Shown here: piece by piece, positions 1 through 13,000 of the stretch
How positions within the stretch are numbered: the first letter of the stretch is position 1
How the letters are laid out: every line of letters begins with the position of its first letter
Assembly: GCA_023053685.1 (NCBI GenBank)
Contig: JALIGW010000146.1
Coordinates: 97,001-161,000 of the forward strand
Direction of reading: 5' to 3'
Origin: Diadophis punctatus similis
Taxonomy: Eukaryota > Chordata > Lepidosauria > Squamata > Dipsadidae
DNA: 64,000 bases
Position numbers and translations under genes: made by a program
Notes under the pieces: model-generated
The model's input: the letters and a program-made list of their open reading frames with translations, nothing else
What the model was told of the DNA's origin: nothing
Database searches by the model: none

Positions 1-44
1 AACAAATAGAGTGACTTGCATTTTGATTTTCTTTAAGGTATCAG

Positions 45-715
45 CAGTTCTCGACCTTCAACCAGAATTGGGACCAGAATGTCCACTATTAAGCAAAGTG
101 GCGGTTAAGAGAGTCGTACCTGATTTTATGACTTCTGCCACGGTTGTTGAGAAAATCATTCCATTAAGTGGATCACATGGTTGTTAAGCAAATCCAGCTT
201 CCCTCAATGATTTTGCTTCTCAGAAACTGGCGGGAAGCTCTGACTGCTGCGGTGGCCTAGAGGTGGAGCTCTCGCCTCACAATCAGGAGGCTGTGAGTTC
301 GATCCTAGGTAGAGAGGCAGATATTTCTCTCTCTGGGCACAATGAGAATATATCTGCTGAACAAAACTCCACATTGGCGACAGGAAGGGCATCCGGCCAA
401 TAAACACTCTGCTAGCTCCATTCAGTTGCCCAGACTCCACCCCGCAAGGGATTTATGGGGTTGTTAAAAGGAGATGAGGATGAAACTGGCGGAAAGGTTG
501 CAAGTGGCAATCATGTGACCCTAGGATGCTGGCACTGTCATACATACATGCCAGTTGCCAAGCACCTGAATTTTGATCACGTGACCGTAGGGACGCTGCG
601 AAGGTTGTAAGTGCGAGGACGGACTGCAAGTCACTTTTTTCAATGCTGCTGTAGCTATGAATGGTTGGAAATGTTGGGCATGATTGTGATCGTACGTTGA
701 GGGCTACCTGCGTTC
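45..715 (+). mobile_element. Tc/mariner-like MITE of the 'tagtcctcgacttac' family, split by a SINE
   Basis: A diverged copy of the repeat found complete at 12953-13349. It is recognisable by the blocks for GTTAAGTGAATC, TTTTGATCACGTGACC and the end GGCTACCTG. The SINE at 234-481 is inserted near its middle. Confidence 0.6.
234..481 (+). mobile_element. tRNA-derived SINE (head family H)
   Basis: The head has Pol III boxes: GGCCTAGAGGTGG (A box-like) and GAGTTCGATCC (B box). The body follows with GGGCATCCGGCC and ends near AAAGGAGATGAG. It is flanked by an 11-bp duplication, GAAACTGGCGG, at 223-233 and 482-492. The same head, joined to a different tail, recurs at 21815-21955 and 43660-43760 on the minus strand. 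Confidence 0.75.
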
Positions 716-965
716 CCACCTTAATCGGTGTCCTCAATTAGGGCAAACATGCCCACCGCTGATAAAATACGAATTTCTTGTCCGAGGATTGTTAAATGTT
801 GCAATCCCTGATCTGCGAAAGAGAAGGCACCCTGAAGTCCAGCTGAAGTGTGACTGTGGGTCCTGCCACCTTTTCTCTCACACTAAGGTGGGAGATTTTG
901 AGGAATATTCCTCACTGAGCCCAAATCAGAAGCTTCAATAAATCTGGCTGCAATTCACTTGTGAT

Positions 966-1277
966 TGGGGTGAAATCCTCTCAAGTCTGCTACTGGTTCG
1001 CTTTGCGCGTGCATGAGCGCTGCAGGCACTACGGTGCAGCGCTGAACAAGGAGCATTTTGAAGCCATCAGAGTCTGCAAAGGTAAGAACAGCAAGGGGGG
1101 GCCAATCAGCTGTGCCGCGCGATTTAGATTAACCAGAAAGCAGGAAATCCTGCTTCCTAGCTAATCTAGATCGCATGGCACAGCTGATCGTCGGATATCA
1201 CTGGTTCGCCCGAACGGGTAGCATTTTTTACTACCAGTTCGGGTGAACCGATACGAACCGGTCGCATTTCACCTCTG
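966..1277. mobile_element. Non-autonomous hAT element
   Basis: The ends read GGGGTGAAATCC and, inverted, GCATTTCACCTCTG, with near-perfect 8-bp duplications CTTGTGAT and CTTATGAT. An internal hairpin is formed by the AGCTGTGCCGCGCGAT region (about 1110) and its inverted copy (about 1170-1190). Confidence 0.6.
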
Positions 1278-1744
1278 CTTATGATTCCACTCGCCACTCA
1301 CATGACAAATGAACTCCGGGTGTCAACGTGAACAATAACACTGTGGGTTTAAATATATATATATAAATGTATGTATATTTAAGACTCCGGCAAAGGCAGC
1401 CTATTTGAAGCAAGCTGACGTTACAGAAAAATGGAGACGATGCCGTTGTTTTGACAAAAAATGGCGGTGGCTTTGCCCAGGGTGTGTTTGTGGGAGGGGA
1501 AAGGGGGAAAACACAGCTAGCAGCAAGATGTACAAACTCAGCACAGTTACGAAGCACCCATGCATGAGGAAGAGAGGGCTTTACCGGCTCTGCCTGCTGT
1601 TTCTGGCCCCAAAACTTTACACACCCGGGCAGCACAAGAAAGGCAGCAGAGGAAGTAGAAGAACCAACTTTTAGCAAAAGATCTAAAAGCACTCAGTTTA
1701 TCCTAGGCAAGAAAGCAAGATATAGATATAGATATATATATATA

Positions 1745-1980
1745 CCGTGTTTCCCCGAAAATAAGACCGGGTTCTTATATTATTTTTTGCTCCAAAAGAT
1801 GCATTAGGGCTTATTTTCTGGTTAGGACTTATTTTGGGGGAAACACGATACTAATTGCGTCCGTCTGGCTGATGATCTTAACTGGGGCTTATTTTTGGGG
1901 TAGGGCTTATATTACGAGCATCCTGAAAAACCATGATAGGGCTTATTTGCCGGTTGGGTCTTATTTTCGGGGAAACAGAG
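1745..1980. mobile_element. Tc/mariner-like MITE ('ccgtgtttccccgaaaataag' family)
   Basis: Terminal inverted repeats CGTGTTTCCCCGAAAATAAG and its complement, with TA at both outer ends. The interior is itself partly repeated (GGGCTTATTTT blocks). Confidence 0.65.
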
Positions 1981-2008
1981 TATATATATTTTGTCCTATG
2001 TACTAGTG

Positions 2009-2443
2009 CAAAGGTCTTCAAACTTGGCAACTTTAAGACTTGTGTACTTCAACTCCCAGAATTCTCCAGCCAGCTCCAGAAAGAGATGAGCAGGCAGAAC
2101 CCGAGGGCAGCGTCCGCATCATTAGTTTGGTATCACTATGTTCCCCCCTATGTTCCCACAAGAATCTGACCAACTAGCGGTCAAGGGAAATGAGCGGGAG
2201 ATAAGAAGGCATTCAAGGTGAACTGGACTTAGATCGATTGCAGGTGTGCATGGACTCATGACTTATGATGTGTTTCACCTCTCCCTCCGGCTCAGCCTGG
2301 TTATCTCCTACATCAGGCACAGGTAACCAAGAACAGGAGTTGAGTTCAAAGCACTAAAAGTTTATTTTTAAAACCAAGCTGGCTGGGGAATTCTGGGAGT
2401 TGAAGTCCACAAGTCTTAAAGTTGCCAAGTTTGAAGACCTCTG
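2009..2443. mobile_element. Hairpin hAT MITE with an insertion between its arms
   Basis: The two arms of the hairpin MITE family (complete at 53870-54005) lie at 2009-2080 and 2375-2443, pointing at each other. Perfect 8-bp duplications TACTAGTG lie outside (2001-2008, 2444-2451). About 295 bp of unclassified sequence separates the arms. Confidence 0.7.
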
Positions 2444-2911
2444 TACTAGTGCCTGGCTAACCCAAGTGGCAAATTTGTTCATCTAAAGTGCCAAGCTGAC
2501 TTGCCACATACATGTGACCGCCAAAGTGAAAGCAACAACTCAACTTGCTAATTTGACAAACTCGTTTGTCATTTAGGATATAACCCAATCTGAAAAAAAG
2601 AGAGAACAACGGGGTGTGGCTTGTCAGGAAAGCTGATAATGGAGAATTGCCCTTTAAATGCTCATGGAGTGCGAACTGTTTCAACCTGGAGAGTTTAAAA
2701 ATTCAAAACGCTCTGTTTCAAGCATGGAATGGCACCCTTCGCCTAATGTAAAATAGACAAAGAAGATGGGGAGGGGGGGAATGAGGAACGAGCACCCATT
2801 ACACGCTTCAAGTGCTGGTTCCTCATTCAAAACGAAATGGCTTATGTTGGAGACACGGCGTTTTGAATTCAAATCGGTTGGATTCAAAAAGGTTGTGAAT
2901 GTCTCTACTGC

Positions 2912-3044
2912 CAGCGTTTTTCAACCTCGGCAAGTCTAAGATGTGTGGACTTCAACTCCCAGAATTCTCCAGCCGGCATGCTGACTGGGGAATTCTGGGA
3001 GCCGAAGTCCACACATCCTAGATTTGCCGAGGTTGAGAGTTTTG
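2912..3044. mobile_element. Hairpin hAT MITE, diverged
   Basis: The arms GGACTTCAACTCCCAGAATT and the inverted GGGAATTCTGGGAGCCGAAG fold on each other. The termini are eroded and no target-site duplication is visible. Confidence 0.6.
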
Positions 3045-3049
3045 AATAA

Positions 3050-4255
3050 ATACATGCATCACTACTAATATTACTTAACAAGGTTTTAAGCTAGCAGCCG
3101 CGGAGGCAACTATGACTTCTGTGAGAAAGCACAAAAGAAAAAAAAAATGAGGTAATACTGTAACAATCCTATTCTGCTTAAAGAAAATATCTTCTTTAAA
3201 TTCAGGGAATGGTTTAAGACGAGGGTTGCAAATTTTTCTGGCCTTGGGTTGGAGCTTGCATTGGAGCCCAAATATTTCCTTTCTTCATAAGCATTGAATG
3301 TGATTATGGTGTGCTTACTATCAAAAGCTGATCTTATTACACAGAGCAAAATCACATTTTGGGCTGAATCTTCATTGTCAACTTCTGGCTTAAGATCTCC
3401 CACGGTTTATTTTATTTATGTAAAGCCTGAACATGATGTATAATGAAACTGATTTATTTTTTTACCAGATACCTGCTTGTTTCCAAATTAAATGCAGACC
3501 TCAAAAAGATTCTAAATTTTCTTTTGCAGAGTTTGGGAGAAATTTATACCAGCTTTGTACAAAACAGGAAATTCTAGCAAAAGTGTATTACATATTATCA
3601 GCAAAAATATGACCCCAGGTAGCTGATCTTTTTACTTATGAAGAATATATCATAATATACTGAATATATACAATCGTCCTGGGAGAGAAGCTAAACAGAA
3701 GTGACACATATGAACTGGTTCTCCGCACATAACCTACAACACAACGCCCACTTGAAGAAAGATCTACACTATCACAGGGTGGAGTGTGCACTGTTCATCT
3801 GTGCCACTCCATATGTGGACAAGTCAGTTCCTACAAATGACACCATGAAGGTATGACATTTTCACCTTCTGGAACTCTAACATAATATCCCTAAGCATCA
3901 AGGAACAATATTCTGATAATCTTCTTTAAGACACTATTTCATAAACTGAATATCTGGAGCTGGCACGTGATAATAATAACAGGTTGCATAGTTTTATGAA
4001 GGGGTTAGGCAGACATGACATTAGATCAGTGTTTCTCAATCTAAGCAACTTGAATAGGTCTGGATATCTTGTCTCCTTAATTCACCTGTGTCAAGGAAAC
4101 AACCCTCACATGGCAAGAATACATTCAATAGTTGTCAGATAAAACATAAAATACACATTAAACATGTGATGTACAAGAAGAATATAAACTGAACCTAGGT
4201 TCTGTTGAACCGTTTCACATAATTATCCCTACAAGATTTTCACCTTACCTAATCT
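3050..4255. other. Intronic or 3' gene region, no feature recognised
   Basis: AT-rich unique-looking sequence without a convincing exon on either strand, no tRNA and no clear mobile-element ends. Confidence 0.5.
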
Positions 4256-4257
4256 AC

Positions 4258-4328
<71 letters not shown>

Positions 4329-4894
4329 AATCATCTATATCTATCTATATCTATCTATCATCTATATCAGTGGTTCCCAACCTTTCTAATGCCGCGACCC
4401 CTTAATATAGTTCCTCGTGTTGTGGTGACCCCCAACCATAAAACAATTTTTGTTGCTACTTCATAACTGTAATTTTGCTACTGTTATGAATCGTAATGTA
4501 AATATCTAATATGCAGGATGTATTTTCATTGTTACAAATTGAACATAATTAAAGCATAGTGATTAATCACAAAAACTATGTAATTATGCCAGATCAGAAA
4601 TTCTCGGGCCAGTCTTTGCAAGAGCACAAGGAATATCATCTTCCACAACAAACGCCTCTCACCGAATGGCACCTCTCCCGACCAATCGGAGGGCTCGGGC
4701 GAGTTAAGCCGATATGGCCAGGCTTGTGGCAGTGGGGGGGGGGGGAGCTGAGGATGCCGGGGCGACCCCTGGGAAATGGTCGTTCGACCCCCAAAGGTGT
4801 CCCGACCCCAAGGTTGGGAACCACTGATCTATATCTGTATCATCTATCTGTCTATCATCTATCTATCATCTATCTTATCATCTATATCTATATC

Positions 4895-4974
<80 letters not shown>

Positions 4975-4979
4975 CTATC

Positions 4980-5050
<71 letters not shown>

Positions 5051-5140
5051 ATCTGTCCATCCATCCATCCATCCATCTATCCATCCATCTGTCTATCACC
5101 ATCCACCCACCCATCCAGCCTGCCTGCCTATCCATCCACA
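4256..5140. repeat. Compound TATC/CATC microsatellite interrupted by a SPIN-like element
   Basis: Pure TATC runs occupy about 4257-4328, 4893-4972 and 4981-5049, followed by CATC variants to about 5140. The motif is the GATA repeat (Bkm-type) abundant in snakes. A hAT element (4368-4826) lies inside it. Confidence 0.9.
4368..4826. mobile_element. SPIN-like hAT element
   Basis: The ends are CAGTGGTTCCCAACCTT and its inverted partner AAGGTTGGGAACCACTG, with perfect 8-bp duplications ATCTATAT. The left interior (GCCGCGACCCCTTAATATAG, then TAATTTTGCTACTGTTATGA) is the signature of SPIN/URR1-type elements. The right interior ends with the GGGGTCGAACGACC-type block. The middle (4535-4740) is unrelated to the SPIN sequence I know. 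Confidence 0.85.
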
Positions 5141-5159
5141 TATACAACGACTGCTTTTG

Positions 5160-5640
5160 CGTAAGACGTAGGTTGAATGGATAATACCAAATTACACAGC
5201 TTACAAACGGTGTCCACAGTCCGTGTGGAGCTTACAACTGCTATCTAAATGCAGGGGCTGGAAATACAACACAGCATATCTTTCAACCTGTTGCACTCTG
5301 GACAGTTATTTCCAACTGCATTTGGAAAGGATAAGAAATAGGATGTGCCTTGCTACCTAAGTCTAAACTTAGAGGATGTGCCTTGCTGGCTTACTTCAAC
5401 AGCCTGAAATTGGAGTGTACAATTTACTGCTAACTCAAGCTGATGCCAAGGACAAAAACAGTGGTTTCATTGTTCAACACTGCAACAAATAACTAAATAG
5501 CCAACTAGAGAGTCAATAGGTTAACCCCTTACTTTCATCTGCCATGTAGCACTTAAATAACACTACTCCCTAAGAGTTATTTCTAAGATTCAGGAAAGCA
5601 AGTTGCAAGGAAAATAGAACCAATGAAATATTTTTAGTGT
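5160..5640. other. Intron sequence, nothing recognised
   Basis: No exon, repeat terminus or RNA gene was recognised between the microsatellite and exon 9. Confidence 0.5.
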
Positions 5641-5661
5641 TCAGTCGTTTCCAAGGGTTAC

Positions 5662-5694
5662 CTTTTGAGTTGCTTGAGTTCCAAACTTGCTAGC
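5662..5694 (-). CDS. ARFGAP1: ARFGAP1 exon 9, end of ALPS1 region
   Basis: A 33-nt exon encoding [11 protein letters not shown], flanked by a GTCAACAG acceptor and a GTAACC donor, in phase 0 on both sides. It continues directly from exon 8 and matches the TKFGSQASQK-type segment of the family. It is the last ARFGAP1 exon I can find; no following exon was recognised between 1 and 5661. Confidence 0.92.
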
Positions 5695-8600
5695 CTGTTG
5701 ACAAAAGCAAAATTGGCTTATTCCGATTCCATGATTTCTTTTACAAATCAAAAATTCAAACGCTCTGCAAATTCTAGGATTTTTTTTTTTAAAAGTACGC
5801 CTACCTCCTACCATCTTAAAGGAACTGGCAACAATTATATCCCTGCATCCCAAATTATGTGTACCACACGAAAGGTTTTTAATACTACCTAAACATATTC
5901 CATTCATTTCTTCCTTTTTGGATGAGTCTAACCATCTTTCATACTTGTCTGAAACAATATTACGAATCTATCGAGTCTGAACGCTATAGAAAAAACACAC
6001 ATAGATGCACAGACAAGAACAGGCAGGGTACAATGACAAGTGTAAATGCTATTATTACAGATATGATCTCAATAATAGCATTCTTGGTGAGTAATAACAA
6101 TTTATAGAGCTTTGCTTTGTGAGCCTTCACATTTAACAGTCTAAACAGTATTTTTATACATTCGTAAGAACCGTGCTTACTTAATATTACAAGGAAATAC
6201 TAGACTCATTTTACATTTAAACAGCAGATGGTCTAGAACAGGGATATCAAACTCAAGGCCCGGATCCGGCCCACGGGGTGCTTAGATCTGGCCCAAGGGG
6301 CCGCCCTGGAAATAGCGAAAGACTGGCCTGCGGTGCCTGCCAGTGAAAACGGAGCTTGAGAGCGCCGTGTCAGGGTTCCGACAAATGCCCTAATTAAACC
6401 ATGAGCCAAGTTTCAAAAGAAATCCAGTTATTTATTAGGAGCGACATGTCGGCACGTACCCAAGTGAAGTCCCATGTAATTTACGGCTCAACTATGACCC
6501 TGTTTCCCCCCTCCTCCCAGGGTGTATGTGTCATAAATCACATTCTCCAATGGAGCACTTTCGCAGGTTGTAGAGCTCACACCACTCTGGCTGGTTCCGG
6601 TAGCCTGGGATACAGCCTTGAAAAAGGTATGTGTGGAATGTACTTCTGGTTGTGGCTGCCATGCTGCTCCATCAGTTTTCCCCCCTCCTGCCTATGGCAA
6701 CTCGAGAGCGGGCCAGGAATGCTTTATGAGTTGACAGGCCGTGTGTGGCCCTCCCGGGCTCTGTTTTCGCTGGCGGAGGGCTGCAAGGACATCAAGCTGG
6801 CCATGCCCACTCGGCCCCCCCGAGGTCAAACACAACCCTGATGCAGCCCTCAATGAAATCGAGTTTGACATCCCTGGTCTAGAAGTTACTAGAAAGCAAT
6901 GTATGAAAACACTATAGGCTGGTTATTCAAGGCCACTTAATGTCACAATTTCTCCTGAAGTCAGCGATCTGCAAACATCTCGGCTGTTCCAAGTATGCTT
7001 TTTGAAAATTATCTCAAGCTCTTTGTTTTTTGGGGAAAAAATACTAGTTTTTATTGAAAATCGCATACAGGGAGTCCTCGATGTACAACCACCATCGGGC
7101 CCAACATTTCCATTGCTAAGCAAGACAGTTGTTAAGTGAGTTTTGCCCCCTTTTACAATCTTTCTTGCCACGGTTGTTAAGCGAATCACTGCAGTTGTTA
7201 ATTAGTAACACAGCTGTTAAATGAATCTGCCTTCCCCACTGACTTTGCTTATTGACTTCTCTTGTTACGACGTTTGTTACAAGTTACAACACCACAGGAA
7301 AAAAGGGGCTTATGACTGTTGTTCACACTTATGACACACTTGCCGCATCCCCATGCTCAGTCACGTGATCAAAATTCAGCTGCTTGGCAACTGGCATGTA
7401 TGTGTGGCGGTTGCACTGTCCTAGGGACACGTGATCCCCTTTTGCGACTTTCTGACAAGCAAAGTCAATGGGAAAGCCAGATTCATTAACCACAGTGTTA
7501 CTAACTTAACAAACGCAGTGATTCGCTTAACAACTGTGGCAAGGTAGGTTGTAAAAGGGGGCAAAACTCGCTTAACAAATGTCTTGCTTAGTAATGGAAA
7601 TGTTGGGCCCGATTGTGGTCGTAGGTCTGGGACTACCTCTAGATCAGGGGTATCAAACTCAAGGCCCATGGGCCGGATCCGGCCCGCGAGGTGTTTTTAG
7701 ATCTGGCCCGCGGGACCGCCCTGGAAACAGCGAAGGACTAGCCCGCGGTGCCTCTGCCAGTGAAAATGGGGCAGGAGAAAGCTGCGTGCGGCCCTCCCGA
7801 GCTCCGTTTTCACTGGCAGAGGGTTGCAGGAGGCCATCGCAGTCCAAAACGGAGCTCAGGAGCCCCGTTTTTGCTGGCAGAGCGCTCAGGCCTCCATAGG
7901 CGCTCCCCGACACGAGTGAGGTTGAGCTGGCCATGCCCCCCCCGCCACGCCCACTCCGCCCCCCCAAAGTCAAACACACCCCTGATGCAGCCCTCAATGA
8001 AATCGAGTTTGACACCCCTGCTCTAGATCCACTCGCCATTCAGAATGTTTACTTACACCCTCTTTAGCTGCCGAAGCGAACTTGCTTGCTCCAGTTGTAA
8101 AACTACTCCAGCCCTGAAAAAAGAGAGAGAGAGAGATGGAAGGTCAGAGGTCCTGCTTTGTGCAGATACTTCAGTGTCTAAAAACACCGGTCTTACATAT
8201 TTGGATATGAGCCTAGGCCTGAAATGTGCACAACATAGCCACAGCTGTTCACCGGTGCAAGAGTCCATACACGCGCAAGAGAGACATGGGAAATTTGCAA
8301 AGGGAGCAAAGAGAATTTGCAAGAGATTCTCGACGTTTCAGGTCTGGGCTGCCGCTTTCAGATGCCCAGGTCTACTGTCAAGTAAAATGCGACTCTGTTA
8401 TTTCTACAGAATGAAACCTGAAGGAAAAAGTTGGTTTTATTCCTGCTTCGTTTTACATCAGCTTCAGGAAGCAAGGTTTTGCAGCCTGACCCCTTCACCA
8501 GGGGTGAAATGCTACCGGTTTGGGCCGGTTCGGGCGTACCGGTAGAGGCAGCCGCCAGTAGTTTGGAAAACCGGTAGTGGCGGCAGTACGAGGCTCTGCC

Positions 8601-10066
8601 CACCCGCCTGACAACGCCGTTTTCTTTTTTTTTAACCCTTTTTTTAAATTGCATGCGCAGACAGTGAAACAGCGCGTGCTTCCAAACCAGTAAGGAAGGA
8701 AAGTAGATTTCACCACTGCGCCTTCACCCTTCCAAACCTTTACAGCAGTATTTTTCCCCCAAAACTTAGCTCTGTGAAGATGTGTGGACTTCAATAATCT
8801 AAAACTGTAAATCTTTTAACTTCTACTCCAGACAGGAGTAAAATTATCCAATCGTATTAGGATTCCTAATTTTATTCCTTTTAAAAAAATATTAGAAATG
8901 ACAGGATAGCAAAGCGACGTCTTGAATTAGCACGGCCTACGAACAATTTCGACTTACCGAGTAGAGAGAAGACATAGCGTTGTTCAGGAAGTCGTCTTCC
9001 TTTTTTGGAGGCGTGACTGTGTTCCCAAACCCGACATAGCGATTTTCTTGGCCGCTGAATTGGAAGACAAAAGGAAAGAAGGATTAAGCTATTTGTAATC
9101 AAAATACATTTGCTGGTCCTTAAAGTGCTGCAAGTGTCAGGCCGAAGCCATCTATGACAACTTTGGCCTGCCACCTGTTATGCTTAGAATGTAGTGCTGC
9201 TGTGGGAACTTGGGAGGGGCTGTTGCATAAGGGTTGTAGAGACGTAGTCAAAGCACATTCCTTTTAGACTCTCAAGGTCATCCTTTGTCCAGCATCTGCC
9301 CAGAAGCTGATGGGAGTGGAGGACAACGCTGGCAGACGATGAATGCTCAACGTGATGAACTTGTGGGAGTGGGGACAAGGAAATGAACTTTAAACTGGGT
9401 GGAGAAACCCTCGTGACTTTAGATTCGGGTTTCTCACAGCTGTGCCAACATGGCTCTCTTAATAAATTGGAACTTTGAGGGATGTTTTGCCTTGGACTCT
9501 GATTTAGTTTTGGATGCTATTTGGAACTCTGACAGCAAGAGCCACTTAGTGCCATGCAATGTTTCCCAACCTTGGCAACTTTAAGCTGTGGCGACTTCAC
9601 CTTCCAGAATTCTGGGAGTTGCAGTCCACACAGCTTAAAGTTGTCGAGGTTGAGAACCATTGGTATAGTGGCTAAAGGCAACAGATTAGAAACTGGGAGA
9701 GCTGAGTTCTAGACCCACCTCGAGCCAGTTACTGTTTCCTGGCCCTAGGAAGGAGGCAATGGATAACCACATACAAAAAAGTTGCCAAGAAAACTGCAGG
9801 GACTTGTCCTGGCATTTATTCGGAGTCAAAACTGATTTGAAGGCATTAAAAAAAAAATTCTTCAAGGCCTTTGGCTGAATTCCATCTAAAATGCTTACCT
9901 TTGATAGGAACCAACGTCGTCGTTCAACCAGTCTTCAAATGCTTTATCAGAAGTGGGGCCGGCATTCTGCGGTTGCCCCCCAGAGCTTCTGCCAAAAAAA
10001 AAAAATCCCCCACATCAAAAGTGAAACCACAGAAAGACAACATCTATTAAACTTCAAACAGGGGGG

Positions 10067-10099
<33 letters not shown>

Positions 10100-13000
10100 C
10101 TTACAGTACAATAAGCAACATGCCACACTAATGTTAACATGGGAAAGTTGAGCCCAAACGCAATCTCTCTCTGAGCAGACATTGCAAATCCGCCCTGTGC
10201 TCACAAATGCATTTATTTTTTAGTTAACTGGCTTATTTTTCTCTTCTCAGATTTATTATTTATTTATTTATTTATTAGTGAGACTTATATACTGCCTCAT
10301 AGTGCAAGCACTCTCTTACACCATTAAGCAATGTATATATTTACATTGCCCCCAACAATCTGGGTCCTCATTTTACCGACATCGGAAGGATGGAAGGCTG
10401 AGTCAACCCTCAGCCGGTGAGATTTGAACAGCTGAACTGCTGATCACAGTCAGCTAAAGTAGCCTGCAGTACTGCACTCTAACTGCTGCGCCACCTCGGC
10501 TCTTTTATATTTATATTCTGTTCTTTCTGTTCAGGAGGAACGAGTGACATAAGCCCTCGCTTATACGTGCACCTATGTTCTCTGAATCAGGGGTCTCCAA
10601 CCTTGGCAACTTTATGCCTAGCGGACTTCAACTCCCCAGAATTCTGGGAGTTGAAGTCCTCCAGGCTTAAAGTTGCCACGGTTGGAGACCCCTGCTCTAA
10701 ATCTTCGGCTGCATTCCTCAAATGACTGTGCTTTGGTAGTAAAAAAAATTAAAGCTTTAAAATAAGAACCCCAAGCCAAAGAAGGTTTACCGATGAGCTG
10801 AGGACAAAGCAACCTTGGGCTGTGGAGGATTCCAATTCCGAGCAGCAGAAGTTTCAATGGACCATTCTTTACCTTCAGCTAACATGGCCACCTAAAGAAA
10901 GAAAGGACGTTAAACAAGGAAATGTTTTAGTGCAGAGATGGCGCCCTTTATGACTTGCGGACTTCAACTCCCAGGATTCCTGAGCCAGCGTGGCTGGCTC
11001 AGGAATTCTGGGAGCTGAAGTCCACGAGTCATAAAAAGGCCGTAGTTCCCCATCCCTGCTTTAGCACAACAAGAACACAATAGGTTGAACACGATTGGAC
11101 ACTAAGGTCTACAAAATATTTCAGACTCTTGTTCTGAAATAGAGACCAACAGAGTTTTCTTACTCTGAGTTTATATTTCCTCTTTCTATCTTGACTGAGA
11201 CTCTGGCCGGTGACACTAAGATGTTATAAATGCTACCAGAAATAGCAAGATGGGCGGCAAACAGAATGAGTGAATGAATGAATGAAACTCTCTCTCACTC
11301 TCTAAGTGACAAAATGCATCCACTCCTTAGATCTCAATGAGACTCCTAGGCCAATTTGGGGGAAAACCGTTCTTACATTTATCACTTGGTGCAAGGCTTT
11401 TCTGTTTATTGCTATATATTTCTTCTGCGCAGGGTAGTAAGTACCTCAACACGCAACCGTAACGGAGCCTGCCGTAACAGTCGTAAAATTGGTCGGTCCT
11501 GTGACCGAGACGATTTTACAATCTTTTTTTTTTTTGCAGCGGTCATTCAGCAAGTCCTGTGGACGTTAAGCAAATTGATGTTCTGCTATGGGTACAGTTT
11601 GCCCAAATCTTGGTCTCAGCGAACATGTTGTAAAATGTGGTCACGTGACCACAGCAAATGGTTGCATATGCGGCCAAGTGGTTCGAAGTTCGGTCATGTC
11701 CGCGAACTTCGGATCCAGATGGTAACTCACTCCAAGGTAGTCCCATTGTAATTAAGTCGAGGACTAGCTGTAGAGAGAGTGTGTCAGCTCAAGGTAGCAA
11801 ACCTACTTAATACTCTTGGCTTCCTATTTTCCCCACAACAACAACAACAACAAGTCCAAAGATGTGACTGGCTCAAAGTTATCCATCCGGCTTTCATGCC
11901 TAAGGTAGGACTAGAACTCACTCTCTCCTGGTGGCCCAAAGTCACCCAAGCGGCTTTCATGCCCAAAGTGGGACTAGAACTCCTGGTTTCTAGATGAACA
12001 CATTCAGCAAATGGGCTCTTTAGGCACTCATTTGCCCCTCATCCTTCTATCGCCTCCCGAAACAGATCTAAAATGTTCAAGGCAGTTTGCACTTAAGAGG
12101 TTCTCGGACCACAAAGGATGTTCCAGGGGGAATGTATGCCTCACAAACCACCCACACTTATCCTGGGAGCTTGGACAACAGCTACACAGGGAGTAGAGAT
12201 AACTGCAATGACACAGACAGTTCTGTCCCAATGCCTTAAATTAGGGAAACGGCCATGGGCTTGCTGACAACACATAACAAGAGCGAAACACAGTCATCAG
12301 TTAAGACAGCTTGAAAGAGGAAAATTAAAAATAAACAGCCAGTGCCAGTAAGAAACCTCAGTGCTAATGGCAATGACGGCTGGGTGAATTTCAAGCAGAG
12401 AAAGTTTTTGGCAATTTCGGATCAGCCACAAGGAATGCTCATCTCAGCAAGTTCTTACCGCATAGCCTCTTACTATTTTTGTGGTTCAATAAATGCCACG
12501 TGGTTTATTTTGGACAGGTGATGAGAATTTGCAGAACCGCAAAAATTGAACGAGTGCAGAGAAAACACAGTCATGTTCACTTTTCTGCTAAAAAACAAAC
12601 AAAACCCCACTACTTTCCTGGAAAAGAGACGCTCTTCAATAATAGCTAGGGATACACAAAATGTTGTGGCTGTGAAGTGTGGTGAGTTCAAAAACAATCA
12701 AACCTGGTTTGAAGATCCTGAGAATGGAATGGAACACCTGCATTTGGCTGAGAGTTTTTATTCTGGCGTGAGCCAAATCTTGGGCTGTTTTGAGTGGTGT
12801 AGATTTGAGATGCAAATTATTCCTCCTTCAAACTCCTTCAGTCGAAAAGGGTGCAGGTGGGACATTTCAAGTATGAAAGTCAAACTGCTGAGTGTGAAAC
12901 AATACACTTTTTTTTTCTGTTTCCTGCACGGCATTCGTAACACCTTAAACTACAGGTAGTCCTAGACTTACAACCACGACTAAAACCCCAAAATTTCTGT

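Noticed and set aside
4559..5171. Open frames of 201 and 131 codons rich in Ile-Tyr-Leu-Ser
   Set aside because: Translation of the TATC microsatellite plus part of a SPIN-like element.
1..5640. Search for the remaining ARFGAP1 3' exons
   Set aside because: No segment resembling the ALPS2 or the C-terminal WxxF-type region was found on the minus strand; they probably lie outside the window.
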